Assembly: GCF_000243415.2 (NCBI RefSeq)
Contig: NZ_KI912270.1
Location: 4,154,001-4,218,000 of the forward strand
Length of the DNA stretch: 64,000 nt
Source: Mycolicibacterium tusciae JS617
Lineage (GTDB): Bacteria > Actinomycetota > Actinomycetes > Mycobacteriales > Mycobacteriaceae
Direction: 5' to 3'
Part shown: one piece after another, positions 52,172-61,351 of the stretch
Numbering within the stretch: the stretch's first letter is position 1
Layout: every line of letters starts with the position of its first letter
Made by a program: the position numbers and the translations under genes
Notes under the pieces: model-generated
Seen by the model: only the letters and a program-made list of their open reading frames with translations
The model's database searches: none
Told to the model about the DNA's origin: nothing

Positions 52172-53473
52172 CACCGTCAGGGTCGCGCGCAACCCGCCGA
52201 GCGGGCCGTTGGACAGTTCGAAGCTGCCGTGATGCAGCGCTGCCTGTTGGACCACGAGTGCGAGGCCCAGCCCGGAGCCGCCCGGCGTCGCAGTGCTGCC
52301 GCGTGAGAACCTGCCAAGGACCGTCTTGTGCTCCTCGACGGGCAGTCCGCGCCCGTTGTCGTCTGCGATGATGACGATCTCCTCGCCCACCCGGCGTGCC
52401 TCCAGCACGATGCGGGTCGCCTGCCCATGGGCGATCGCGTTGCGCACCAGGTTGTCTACGGCCAGGCGCAGGCCGCTCGGCCAGCCCCAGATGGCGCCGA
52501 GGTCATCGTCGGCTTCCACCACGATCTCGACCTCACCGTGTAGCCGCATGTTCTCCCTGGCCACCCGGTCGAGCATGTCGGTGATGTCAACGGGTTCACG
52601 GTCTTCGACCTGCGCCAGTTGCCCAGAAGCCAGTTGCCCGAGCGCCGTGATGATCGCCTCCACCCGTCGCTGCGCCCGGGACAGGTCCATCACAACCTCC
52701 TCCCGCTCCTCGGCGGGAAGATCGTGAATCCGCAGCGTGTCCAGATCGGCGCGCATGGCCGTGAGGGGCGTGCGCAACTCGTGGGCGGCGTTGGCGGCGA
52801 AGTCCTGGGCAGCCTGTAAGGAGTTGGTGGTGGCCCGCTGCGCGGCGGTCAGTCGGCTCAGCATGGCCGACATCGCCTCGGAGAGGTCTTCGGCCTCACG
52901 CACACCACGCACCTTGGGCATCTCCTCGCTGCCCTTGCCCAACTGCTTCGTGTGTTCCGTCAGTCTGCGCAGCGGACGGATGGCGGGGCCCGCGAGCATC
53001 CATCCCAGGAGGGCGGCGATCAACACGGTGAGCAGACCTGCCGCGGTGTACAGCGGAATTCTGGAGGCGCTCAGCAGAATGCTGTCGGCGCGAAGGCCGA
53101 TCGACATGATGACGCCGCCGTTCTCGTCGACGGCGAGGGTGCGCACCCGATAGTCGACGCCGTTGACTTCCACCGTTTCGGTGCCGGGCGGCAGCGCCGG
53201 CAACTGGAAGCCGCGCTGGAACACCACCTGACCGGTCGATTCCGACCGGCCCGTCGTCAACACTCCCCGGCGGGGATCCTGCAGCTGCTCGGGATACATG
53301 CTCGCGTCGATGATCGAATCGAGCCGGCGATCCAGTTGCGCTGCATCGTTATTCGCCAGCACGACCGACGTCGCGATCGTGAACACCGCGACAACGGCTG
53401 CGGCAGCGGCTGCGGACGCGACGGCGACCCGGGTGCGCAGCGACGCGGATCGCAGAAACCGCGGAAGTCTCAC
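52127..53473 (-). CDS. Sensor histidine kinase, PrrB-like
   Basis: 448 residues from GTG 53473. Membrane segment 1 about residues 14-38, an outside sensor domain of about 100 residues, segment 2 about 138-160, HAMP (AGPAIRPLRRLTEHTKQLGK), phospho-acceptor HELRTPLTAMRADLDTL, N-box DNLVRNAIAHG, and G-boxes IIADDNGRGLP and GGSGLGLALV. It is most like mycobacterial PrrB but the locus differs, so it is a paralogue. It lies 45 bases after its response-regulator gene. The last 15 codons are antisense to the DUF3054 gene. Confidence 0.9.
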   Translation of the reverse strand: MRLPRFLRSASLRTRVAVASAAAAAAVVAVFTIATSVVLANNDAAQLDRRLDSIIDASMYPEQLQDPRRGVLTTGRSESTGQVVFQRGFQLPALPPGTETVEVNGVDYRVRTLAVDENGGVIMSIGLRADSILLSASRIPLYTAAGLLTVLIAALLGWMLAGPAIRPLRRLTEHTKQLGKGSEEMPKVRGVREAEDLSEAMSAMLSRLTAAQRATTNSLQAAQDFAANAAHELRTPLTAMRADLDTLRIHDLPAEEREEVVMDLSRAQRRVEAIITALGQLASGQLAQVEDREPVDITDMLDRVARENMRLHGEVEIVVEADDDLGAIWGWPSGLRLAVDNLVRNAIAHGQATRIVLEARRVGEEIVIIADDNGRGLPVEEHKTVLGRFSRGSTATPGGSGLGLALVVQQAALHHGSFELSNGPLGGLRATLTVSASGEQSGSCAPAE

Positions 53474-53518
53474 ACGATAAGGCTAGTCAAAGCTCGATGT
53501 TCGGCTCACAAGTTCGCC

Positions 53519-54235
53519 TCACGGCTCGTCCCGCAGCACGTAGCCGATTCCGCGCACCGTGTGAATGACCCGAGGAATGCCCTCGCGTTCGAGCTTGCGC
53601 CGCAGATAGGAGATGAAGACGTCGGCCACGTTGGTGTCAACGTCGAAGTCGTAGCCCCAGACCAATTCCAGGAGCCGCTGGCGGCTCAGCACCACACCGG
53701 CGTTCTCCGCCAGCACGGCGAGGAGGTCGAATTCACGCTTGGTCAGATTGACCCGCTCACCGCCGGCGAACACCAGTCGCCGGGCGGCGTCGATGGTCAG
53801 GGGCCCGACGGTCATCGTGTCCGATTGCTGATCGGAATGGCCGGCGCGACGCAGCAATGCGTGCAGGCGTGCGACCAATTCGCCCAAATCGAACGGTTTG
53901 GTCAGATAATCGTCAGCGCCGGCTTCCAGCCCAGCGATGCGGTCGTTGACGGTATCCCGTGCGGAGAGCACGCAAATCGGGATTTCGTTTCCGAGTGCAC
54001 GCAACGCGGTGACGACGGCGACGCCGTCGAGTTCTGGCATCTGGACATCGAGAACCAGCGCGTCGTGCGACTCGTTCGATAACAGCCGCAATGCTTCTTT
54101 ACCGTTCGCGGCCACCCGAACGTCAAACCCCGAATGGCGCAAACCGCGCGCGACTGACGTCCTGACGTCCGGGTCGTCATCGACCATCAGGACGGTGCGG
54201 CTAGCGCCCTCCGCCCCGGAGGGCTCATGTTCCAC
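53519..54235 (-). CDS. OmpR-family response regulator, PrrA-like
   Basis: 238 residues from GTG 54235. Receiver domain: acidic DDDPDV, phospho-Asp in [12 protein letters not shown], and Lys in [10 protein letters not shown]. The winged-helix effector domain begins after residue 140 and has [40 protein letters not shown] and [16 protein letters not shown]. The gene follows the haemophore gene by 12 bases, so it is very likely co-transcribed, which suggests a role in haem or cell-envelope stress sensing. Confidence 0.93.
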   Translation of the reverse strand: MEHEPSGAEGASRTVLMVDDDPDVRTSVARGLRHSGFDVRVAANGKEALRLLSNESHDALVLDVQMPELDGVAVVTALRALGNEIPICVLSARDTVNDRIAGLEAGADDYLTKPFDLGELVARLHALLRRAGHSDQQSDTMTVGPLTIDAARRLVFAGGERVNLTKREFDLLAVLAENAGVVLSRQRLLELVWGYDFDVDTNVADVFISYLRRKLEREGIPRVIHTVRGIGYVLRDEP

Positions 54236-54247
54236 CCGAACGCAGGC

Positions 54248-54637
54248 CTAACTGTCCGCGATGCCGTCGCCGGCGGGGTCGCCGCAACGGTTCCTTATGT
54301 CGACCAGCGGCTGCCGAATACCGTGCAGATCCGCCTTGGTCTGAGGATGCTGATTGAGGTAGTCCTCGACGTCCGCCTGAACCTCGTCACGCGGGACTCC
54401 CTCGAGACTGGTGAAGAACCAGTTCACGTCCGGATGCGTGAAGAGGTAGGCCGACGTCGCCGCCGAGACACCCGAAGCGACACCGGCCAGGTCAGCCGCG
54501 GTGCAGTTGGGTGGCGGTGGCGGTGCGGGTTGCGCCATTGCCGAAGGCATGGCACCAATGAACATCGCACCAGCGATCGCGCCGGTTCCCACCGCGCCAG
54601 CTACCGCACGTCGGGCAGTACGGGCCGAGAGCAACAT
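54248..54637 (-). CDS. Secreted haem-binding protein (Rv0203-like haemophore)
   Basis: 129 residues from ATG 54637; AAGGAG lies 7 bases upstream, which rules out TTG 54643. A cleaved signal peptide ends near MPSAMA/QP. The mature protein begins PPPPPNCTAADLAGVASGVS, followed by a helical YLFTHPDVNWFFTSLEG and YLNQHPQTKADLHGI segment and a late Cys in RNRCGDP. Rv0203 carries haem to MmpL3 and MmpL11 in M. tuberculosis, and mmpL11 lies just upstream here. Tandem with a second, related gene and followed by the two-component system. Confidence 0.86.
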   Translation of the reverse strand: MLLSARTARRAVAGAVGTGAIAGAMFIGAMPSAMAQPAPPPPPNCTAADLAGVASGVSAATSAYLFTHPDVNWFFTSLEGVPRDEVQADVEDYLNQHPQTKADLHGIRQPLVDIRNRCGDPAGDGIADS

Positions 54638-54807
54638 GGACAAGCTCCTTCGTCGGACTTGTAGAGGCCGTAACCATGGGTGGCTACCGACATCAAAAGC
54701 TAATCAGAATGTCTGCGGACTTTCTTGTGTTGGGGCCAACGAATCGCGAGAAAGTCGGAAAGCGCAGCTCAATACCCCTACCAGGGAAGGCTGCGCGTCG
54801 GCCCAGG

Positions 54808-55371
54808 CTAGGGCAGGCCTGCGATCGCAACGCCGGGAAGCGCCGCGGTTCCCTGGGCAACCGGCGCCGCCGGGGCCGGTTGCGTCGGTGACACGGCGCC
54901 CGGCGAGCCGGCAATCGGCGCGTTGTGCGGACCGCCCGGCAAACTCGCTGGCGCCTGCTGGGCGGCCTGCATCAGACCCATCATCTGCGGCATTGTCAGC
55001 GGCAGTTTGCACCGAGCGGAGAGAGTCGCGAGGGGCTGCTGTAGCTGCTGCATGTCCTTGGCTGCTTGCGGGTTCGCGTCGAAGTACGCCTTCACGGCGC
55101 CCAGCGACTGTGGGCCGCCCTGCTGCTTGGCGATGCTCGTCAACGCCTGGTTGGTCTGCGGATGTTCGTCCAGGTAGTCGGCCGTTGACGTGGCGACCGA
55201 GCCGATCGTCGCAGCGACTTCGCTGGCCGCGCACGGATCGGGTGCCGCAGTTGCTGAGGGCATGGTGGGCGATGGCCACACAGCCGAGACGACCACCGCG
55301 GCACCGCCGAGCGCGCACGCGACGAACGTGGCACAAAGACAACGGCGCAGCACTGCAGTGATGGATCTCAT
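54808..55371 (-). CDS. Second haemophore-like secreted protein
   Basis: 187 residues from ATG 55371 with AAGGAG 8 bases upstream. A signal peptide ends near ATAA/PD. The helical domain (CAASEVAATIGSVATSTADY, YLDEHPQTNQAL and ARCKLP) has the same Cys spacing and helix pattern as the Rv0203-like protein. A Pro/Ala-rich tail of about 60 residues follows. It is probably a duplicated haemophore or a haemophore-related protein. The 170 bases between the two genes show no coding sequence. Confidence 0.78.
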   Translation of the reverse strand: MRSITAVLRRCLCATFVACALGGAAVVVSAVWPSPTMPSATAAPDPCAASEVAATIGSVATSTADYLDEHPQTNQALTSIAKQQGGPQSLGAVKAYFDANPQAAKDMQQLQQPLATLSARCKLPLTMPQMMGLMQAAQQAPASLPGGPHNAPIAGSPGAVSPTQPAPAAPVAQGTAALPGVAIAGLP

Positions 55372-55764
55372 AGACGCACTCCTTACGATTTGCGAACGCT
55401 TCTGCGCTCCGAAAAGCGCTCGCGAATAGGCGGCAATCGATCCCCGACCGCAAAACAGGCCGAACGGCCAGGGCCCATATTGCCATCGACAGCGCGGGGC
55501 TTACGAATTCAGCGAGCCGAAACACACTTCGACGGCCACCACACCGACAGCCGCCTACCAGGCTGGGCAGGGTACCGAAAAAGAGGATTAGAGCTGCTTA
55601 AGGCGTTGCTGGCAGGATTCTTGCGAGTGCTCGCCATAGCACATGCTGTTGTACGCTCACGCTAGCGACGCCGGGCTGAATGTCGTCGGCGGCCCGACTC
55701 CGGCCGCATGTCGTCGGCAGCCCGACTCCGGGGAGAAAGCGGGGAGTTCACCATCCAGCAGTTC
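55372..55764. other. 393-base divergent control region between haemophore genes and mmpL11
   Basis: Upstream of both the minus-strand haemophore/two-component operon and mmpL11. I searched by eye for an IdeR iron box (TTAGGTTAGGCTAACCTAA-like) and did not see one. It contains the 24-base tandem repeat at 55680-55731. An ATG at 55708 is in frame with mmpL11, so part of this may be coding. Confidence 0.5.
55680..55731 (+). repeat. Tandem 24-base repeat (28-base period) upstream of mmpL11
   Basis: Two copies starting at 55680 and 55708 each begin ATGTCGTCGGC and end GCCCGACTCCGG, differing at one base. Each begins with ATG, but only the copy at 55708 is in frame with mmpL11. Confidence 0.75.
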
Positions 55765-58662
55765 ATGATGCGCTTGAGTGGCACCCTGCGCAGATACCGC
55801 TGGGCAGTGTTCGCTGTGTGGCTGCTTCTGCTTGTGCCGTCGATCTATCTGGCGTTGAACCAATCCAGCCACCTCACCGGTGGTGGTTTCGAGGTCGAAG
55901 GTTCGCAGTCGCTGCGGGTCCAGCGCGAGCTCGAACAGAACTTCCCGGATCAGGGTGCGTCACCGTTGGCGTTGGTGGCTGCGCCGCGCGCCGACGCGTC
56001 CTACGACGACATGAACATGGCGGTCGCCTCCCTGGAGCGCGCCGCGGCCGAGGTGCCCAGCGTCCGGCTCGTGCCCAATCCGCAGCAACCGGCGCCGCAG
56101 CCCGATCGCCCGTACGTCATCACGCTGCAGTTGGACTTCGACAACACCGGCGCGGTCGACGTCGCCAAGCAGCTCCGCCAGAAGGTCGGGATCAACGGCG
56201 AGGACCCCGGCGAGATCGAGAACGGCAGGGTCAAGCTCTACGTCATCGGGCAGGGCGCGCTCGGCGCCGCCGCCACACAAGCCACCAAGCACGACATCGC
56301 ACAGGCCGAGCAGTGGAACCTTCCGATCGTCCTGATTGTTTTGCTCGCGGTGTTCGGGTCGCTGGCCGCCGCGGCGATGCCGCTGGTACTGGGTATCTGC
56401 ACCGTCGTCGTGACGATGGGACTGGTCTATCTGCTGTCGATGTACACGACGATGTCGGTGTTCGTCACGTCGACGGTGTCGATGTTCGGCATCGCCCTGG
56501 CCATCGACTACTCACTGTTCATCCTCATGCGCTTCCGCGAGGAGCTGCGGGCGGGCCGCGATCCCGAACAGGCGGCCGACGCCGCGATGGCCACCTCCGG
56601 TCTGGCGGTCGTGCTTTCCGGCCTCACGGTGATCGCCTCGGTGACCGGCATCTATCTGATCCAGACACCGGTCCTGGCCTCGATGGCCACCGGCGCGATT
56701 CTGGCAGTCGCCGTCGCCGTGCTGACCTCGACGACCCTGACACCCGCCGTACTGGGTACGTTCGGCAAGGCGGCGGCCAAGCGATCGTCATACCTGCACT
56801 GGTCGCGGCGCCCGGAAACCACTCAGTCACGGTTCTGGACACGCTGGACGGGCGCGGTGATGCGACGGCCATGGATCGCGGCGCTCGGGGCGGCGGCGCT
56901 GCTGCTCACACTGGCGGCCCCCGCGTTCTCGATGGTGCTCGGCAACAGCATGCAGCGTCAGTTCGAACCGACCCACGAGATCCGCGGCGGGGTGAACGCC
57001 GCGGCCGAGGCGCTCGGGCCCGGTGCGCTCGGGCCGGTGCGGGTATTGGTGAGCTTCCCCGACGGCAATGCCGCGTCAGCTCCCTCCAAGGAACCGCTGC
57101 TGGACACGGTGCGTCAGCGAATGGCCCAGGGCCCCAACGTCGTTTCGGTGGCGCCTGCGGTATTCGGCGAGGATTACCGGCACGCCCTGCTATCTGCCGT
57201 CCTGTCGGTCGATCCCGAGGACATGGGTGCCCGCGAAACCGTCGACTGGATGCGCGCCCAACTCCCGTCCACGCCCGGGCTCGGCGATGTCCGCGTCGAC
57301 GTCGGTGGGCCCACCGCACTGATCAAGGACTTCGACGATCAGGTGTCGGCCAAACAGCCACTGGTGTTCGCATTCGTCGCGTTGATCGCGTTCGTGATGC
57401 TGCTGATCGCGATCCGTTCGGTGTTCCTAGCGCTCAAGGGCGTCTTGATGACTGTCCTGTCGGTCGCGGCCGCCTACGGCAGCTTGGTCGCCGTCTTCCA
57501 ATGGGGCTGGCTCGAGCCGCTGGGGTTCAAACCGATCTCTTCACTGGACAGCACCATCCCGCCGCTGGTGCTGGCGATGACGTTCGGCCTGTCGATGGAT
57601 TACGAGATCTTCCTGCTGACTCGCATACGGGAACGATTCCTGCAGACCGGTAACACCCGCGACGCCGTCGCGTATGGGGTGAGCACCAGCGCCCGCACGA
57701 TCACCAGCGCCGCGCTGATCATGATCGCGGTGTTCACCGGATTCGCGTTCGCCGGTATGCCGCTGGTCGCCCAGCTCGGCGTGGCGTGCGCGGTGGCTAT
57801 CGCGGTCGACGCCACGGTGGTGCGCCTGGTGCTGGTACCGGCGCTGATGGCGATGTTCGACGAATGGAACTGGTGGCTACCGCGCTGGCTGGACCGCATT
57901 CTGCCGTCGGTCGACTTCGAGAAGCCACTGCCCAAAATCGACCTTCCCGATCTCATCATCATCCCCGACGACCTGTCGTCTCTCGGGCCAACCGGTTCGG
58001 AACTGCGGATGGTCGTCAAGTCGGCGGCTAAACTGAAACACCTTGCGCCCCAAGCTGTTACCGTCGCCGATCCGCTGGCGTTCCGCGGCTGCATGCCTGC
58101 CAAGCTGCTGCGCAGCGCAGGCCGGCTCAATGGCACGCACCGCAACGGCGCAGGCGGCAAAGCGCTGCTCACCGCCGAACTGCCCCTACATCCGGTGACA
58201 ATGTGGCGGGGCCGACTGGCGGTGGCGTTGGAGGCGCTGGGGGCGGCGGCCGGTTTCGAGCAGGCGCCGATGGAGCGGCGCAGCCCGGTGGAGACCACCA
58301 ATGTGCAGCTGCCGACCGGCGACCGCTTGCAGATCCCGACCGGCGCCGAGACGCTGCGGCTGCAGAGTTACCTCATCATGTGCCGGAACAGCACCAGGGA
58401 CTACGCAGAGTTTGCCGATTTAGTCGAGGCGATGGAGACTCGAACCGCCGCAGAGGTACTGGCGGGAATGGACCGGTACTACTCTGGACAGGGTTCGAGG
58501 AAGCAATGGGTGGCCACCCAGTTGGTACGTCGACTGGCCGACCCTCAGCCATCAGACGAGCACGACACCCGCATGTCGGGCCCGGAGGCGGAGGCCGAAT
58601 GGGCCAAGGTGAGGGAACGTTGTCTGTCGGTGGCAGTGGCGATGCTCGAGGAGGCGAGGTGA
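55765..58662 (+). CDS. mmpL11: MmpL11 RND-type lipid/haem transporter
   Basis: 965 residues from ATG 55765, chosen because MMRLSGTLRRYRW matches the start of M. tuberculosis MmpL11; ATG 55708 would add 19 residues. Twelve membrane segments in the MmpL arrangement; Asp-Tyr relay pairs in FGIALAIDYSLFILMRFREE and FGLSMDYEIFLLTRIRERF. The C-terminal cytoplasmic domain (SVDFEKPLPKIDL to RRSPVETTNVQLPTGDRLQI) is typical. It exports wax-ester/mycolate lipids and is linked to haem uptake with Rv0203. The stop overlaps the next gene (GTGA). Confidence 0.94.
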   Translation: MMRLSGTLRRYRWAVFAVWLLLLVPSIYLALNQSSHLTGGGFEVEGSQSLRVQRELEQNFPDQGASPLALVAAPRADASYDDMNMAVASLERAAAEVPSVRLVPNPQQPAPQPDRPYVITLQLDFDNTGAVDVAKQLRQKVGINGEDPGEIENGRVKLYVIGQGALGAAATQATKHDIAQAEQWNLPIVLIVLLAVFGSLAAAAMPLVLGICTVVVTMGLVYLLSMYTTMSVFVTSTVSMFGIALAIDYSLFILMRFREELRAGRDPEQAADAAMATSGLAVVLSGLTVIASVTGIYLIQTPVLASMATGAILAVAVAVLTSTTLTPAVLGTFGKAAAKRSSYLHWSRRPETTQSRFWTRWTGAVMRRPWIAALGAAALLLTLAAPAFSMVLGNSMQRQFEPTHEIRGGVNAAAEALGPGALGPVRVLVSFPDGNAASAPSKEPLLDTVRQRMAQGPNVVSVAPAVFGEDYRHALLSAVLSVDPEDMGARETVDWMRAQLPSTPGLGDVRVDVGGPTALIKDFDDQVSAKQPLVFAFVALIAFVMLLIAIRSVFLALKGVLMTVLSVAAAYGSLVAVFQWGWLEPLGFKPISSLDSTIPPLVLAMTFGLSMDYEIFLLTRIRERFLQTGNTRDAVAYGVSTSARTITSAALIMIAVFTGFAFAGMPLVAQLGVACAVAIAVDATVVRLVLVPALMAMFDEWNWWLPRWLDRILPSVDFEKPLPKIDLPDLIIIPDDLSSLGPTGSELRMVVKSAAKLKHLAPQAVTVADPLAFRGCMPAKLLRSAGRLNGTHRNGAGGKALLTAELPLHPVTMWRGRLAVALEALGAAAGFEQAPMERRSPVETTNVQLPTGDRLQIPTGAETLRLQSYLIMCRNSTRDYAEFADLVEAMETRTAAEVLAGMDRYYSGQGSRKQWVATQLVRRLADPQPSDEHDTRMSGPEAEAEWAKVRERCLSVAVAMLEEAR

Positions 58663-59186
58663 CGGTGACTCCCGAAGTTCGGGACACCCCGCGCCGCGAG
58701 CCTGTCTCGGGGGGCCCGCCAGATCCCGTCCCTGCCCGCCATCCTGCGGCCGACGACCGGCCCGTCGAGTTCTGGCCCACCTCCGCGATCCGCGCCGCCC
58801 TGGAGACCGACGATCTGGCCGTCTGGCAACGCATCGTGGCGGCGATCAAGCGCGACCCGTTCGGCCGGACCGCACGCCAGGTCGAGGAAGTCCTGCAGAC
58901 CGCCCGCCCGTACGGCGTTTCGAAGGCGCTCGCCGAGGTGCTCGGACGGACCCGCGAACATCTGGAAGCCAACGAGCGCGCCGAGGTCGCCCGCCATGTC
59001 CACACGCTGCTCGACCGGTCCGGTCTGGGGCAGCAGGAATTCGCATCGCGTATCGGCGTACCGAACAACGACTTATCGGCCTATCTGAGCGGTGAAACCA
59101 GTCCGTCTGCTTCGCTGATGGTGCGCATGCGCAAGCTCTCCGACCGGTTCGCCAAGATGCGCTCGACGCGCCGCGACAATCCGTGA
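58659..59186 (+). CDS. Rv0201c-like protein with Cro/XRE helix-turn-helix
   Basis: 175 residues from GTG 58659 (GTG 58665 is close by). The Pro-rich first 35 residues precede a helical region (AIRAALETDDLAVWQRIVAA, FGRTARQVEEVLQTARPYGV). The C-terminal part resembles an XRE helix-turn-helix (SGLGQQEFASRIGVPNNDLS, AYLSGETSPSASLMVRMRKL). It may be a DNA-binding regulator. In M. tuberculosis the orthologous gene also follows mmpL11. Confidence 0.82.
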   Translation: MTVTPEVRDTPRREPVSGGPPDPVPARHPAADDRPVEFWPTSAIRAALETDDLAVWQRIVAAIKRDPFGRTARQVEEVLQTARPYGVSKALAEVLGRTREHLEANERAEVARHVHTLLDRSGLGQQEFASRIGVPNNDLSAYLSGETSPSASLMVRMRKLSDRFAKMRSTRRDNP

Positions 59187-59196
59187 CCTGACTGTT

Positions 59197-59899
59197 TTGC
59201 CGACCACCTTTGCGCTGATCCCCGGAGCGGGCGGCAGCGCATGGTTTTGGCACCGCGTCACGCCGCTGCTGGCGGCCACCGGCGCCAAGGCGATCCCGAT
59301 CGAATTGCCTGCCGGCGATGATGCCGCCGATCTGGGTCGCTACGCCGACGTCGCCGTGGAGTCGGTGACCGAGGTATCGGGGCCGCTCGTCCTGGTCGGC
59401 CAGTCATTGGGCGCGTTCACTGCGCCGATTGTGGCGACGCGCGTACCGACTGAGCTCATCGTGCTGGTGAACCCGATGGTGCCGATGGCGGGCGAGTCCG
59501 GCGGAGGATGGTGGGGCAACACCGGGGCAGCGGGCCGCGCGCATCGCGCACTTTGCGCGAATCGGCCTGTCTCGCGAGGACTTTGATCCGATCGAGGATT
59601 TTTTCCACGACGTACCTGCGGCAGTGCGCGACGAGGCGATGCGCCAGCCCGCGCCGCAACAGTCCGACACCCCGTTCGACAAGCCCTGGCCGCTGGATCA
59701 TTGGCCGGATGTGCCCACCCGGGTGATCGCAGGCAGCGACGACCGCTTGTTCCCATTGGAATTTCAGCGCAGAGTTGTGCGTGAACGGCTCGGCCTGGAG
59801 GTGGACGTAATGCCGGGCGGACACCTGATGGCGTTGAGCCGGCCACAGGAGCTGGCCGACCTACTGGTCGAATTCGCAAACTCTAGGAGGATCACATGA
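59197..59899 (+). pseudogene. Alpha/beta-hydrolase broken by a one-base insertion
   Basis: The first frame gives FALIPGAGGSAWFWHRVTPL and the nucleophile LVLVGQSLGAFTAP, then is lost after GGGWWGNTG at a run of four G (59524-59527). One G fewer would continue in the frame RAARIAHFARIGLSREDFDP to VIAGSDDRLFPLEF (catalytic Asp) and MPGGHLMALSRPQELADLL (catalytic His), ending with TGA 59897-59899. Restored, it is a complete 230-residue hydrolase. It overlaps the DsrE-like gene (ATGA). A real mutation and a homopolymer sequencing error cannot be told apart here. Confidence 0.8.
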
Positions 59900-60264
59900 G
59901 CAGCAACAACAAGGCCGCGATCAGTCTCACCACCGGACTCGAGGACGCCGAGAAGGTCACCGTGGCGTTCCTCGTCGCCGTGGGCGCCGCCGAATCCGGC
60001 CGCCCGACGATGATGTTTTTGACCAAGGAGGCGGTCCGGCTGGCGGTGCCCGGTGTCGCCGTGGGCACGGCGTGCGAAGGCTGCCCGCCGCTGGCCGACT
60101 TGATGGACCGTTACGCGAAGGCCGGCGGACGCTATCTCATCTGCCCGATCTGCATCAAGTCCAAGCAACTCGACGACACCAACTTCATCAGCGGGGCCGA
60201 GCCGGGAGGCACCGTCCAGCTCTGGGAATGGATCGGCGACGGCGCGACCACGTTCAGCTACTAG
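59896..60264 (+). CDS. DsrE/TusD-family small protein
   Basis: 122 residues from ATG 59896, with AGGAGG upstream. DsrE-fold sequence KVTVAFLVAVGAAESGRPTM and KEAVRLAVPGVAVG. Cysteines lie in TACEGCPPLADL and ICPICIKS, candidates for sulfur transfer or thiol chemistry. It is translationally coupled to the broken hydrolase and 6 bases before the CoA-binding gene. Confidence 0.83.
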   Translation: MSSNNKAAISLTTGLEDAEKVTVAFLVAVGAAESGRPTMMFLTKEAVRLAVPGVAVGTACEGCPPLADLMDRYAKAGGRYLICPICIKSKQLDDTNFISGAEPGGTVQLWEWIGDGATTFSY

Positions 60265-60270
60265 GCACCC

Positions 60271-60665
60271 ATGGATATCGAGCGGATCCTCCGCGAGACC
60301 AAAAGCGTGGCGATCGTGGGTGTTTCGGGTGACCCAATGCGTCCGAGCCATGGCGTCTGGCGGTACTTGAAGGCCGCGAGCGACTACGCGCTGACCTGGT
60401 CAACCCGACGATCAGCGAAATCGACGGCGACGTGGTCTACCCGTCACTCGCGGACCTGCCGGTGATACCCGACATGGTCGACGTGTTCCGTCGCCGCGAG
60501 CATCTACGCTCCGTGCTGAGCGAGACGATCGAGATCGGCGCGAAAACGCTGTGGCTGCAACAAGGTCTGGCCGACGACGACGTCGCCCGCGATGGTGCTG
60601 CGGCCGGCCTGCAAGTCGTGATGGACCGCTGCCTGAAGGTGGATCACGCCCGCCTGCTCGGCTAG
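60271..60665 (+). pseudogene. CoA-binding (YccU-type) protein broken by a one-base deletion
   Basis: The frame from ATG 60271 gives MDIERILRETKSVAIVGVSG and PSHGVWRYLKAASDYAL, typical of Rossmann CoA-binding domain proteins. It is lost at about 60393; adding one base restores LVNPTISEIDGDVVYPSLAD, LPVIPDMVDVFRRREHLRSV and TLWLQQGLADDDVARDGAAA to the stop at 60665. The expected motif is YALYLVNP, so a T is probably missing. The restored length of about 131 residues is normal for the family. Confidence 0.82.
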
Positions 60666-61351
60666 CGCGAGTGGATCGGCGATACGTCGTCGACCACCCA
60701 CCGACCGTCCTGCTTGGACAGTTGCACCCGCAACGCGAGCACGGCGGTGTCGGGTGGATTGCCCGGCGAGTTCTGCGTCCCGTGCAGGATCACGGCGACG
60801 CTGGCGGCGGCCGGGCCGATCGCCTCGACGCCTGCCGATATGGTGCTGGCCGAAGCGGTGATGTTCCGGCTCGCCAAATCTTTTGCTACAGAGGAGAATT
60901 CCTTCTTGAATTCCTCTCCGCTCTGCGGCGACATCAACGAGGTGGCCCGGTCGATGGACGCGGTGGGGCTCTGCGGAGTGAACGTCGCCGAGGCCTCTGA
61001 CACGCTGGTGGCAATGCCGACCACTTCGGCGGTGTCATTGTTCAGATTCCGGTCGGGCACCGACCAGTGCAGATAGCCGACGACCACTGCCGCGGCCAGC
61101 GTCGCGGTCGCGGTCGCGGCCACCGCCAGTCGTAGCCGTGGCCCGTCGTCGTCCGTGCCGACGGTCACGCCGTCCCGGCGCGCCAGGACGACGTTGACCA
61201 CGACAGCCTGGACGATGAGCAGGCACAGCACCGAGAACACCGATACCCACCACAGCGGCCAAGCTAGTGCGATGCCGATGTAGAGCAGCGCGGCAATCGC
61301 AGCCAGCGGCGGCGCCACGTCGAACCCGACGATGCGCAAGGCGTTCCTCAT
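60662..61351 (-). CDS. Mce-associated-type membrane protein (Rv0200-like)
   Basis: 229 residues from ATG 61351. Three N-terminal hydrophobic segments (ALLYIGIALAWPLWWVSVFS, CLLIVQAVVVNVVLA and TATATLAAAVVVGYLHW) precede a SnoaL/NTF2-like outside domain ending RVQLSKQDGRWVVDDVSPI. This layout is that of Mce-associated membrane proteins. It overlaps the Rv0199-like gene by 4 bases and converges with the CoA-binding gene with a 4-base overlap. Confidence 0.84.
   Translation of the reverse strand: MRNALRIVGFDVAPPLAAIAALLYIGIALAWPLWWVSVFSVLCLLIVQAVVVNVVLARRDGVTVGTDDDGPRLRLAVAATATATLAAAVVVGYLHWSVPDRNLNNDTAEVVGIATSVSEASATFTPQSPTASIDRATSLMSPQSGEEFKKEFSSVAKDLASRNITASASTISAGVEAIGPAAASVAVILHGTQNSPGNPPDTAVLALRVQLSKQDGRWVVDDVSPIHSR

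Noticed and set aside
55372..55764. IdeR or Fur box upstream of the haemophore genes and mmpL11
   Set aside because: No 19-bp IdeR-like palindrome could be found by eye.
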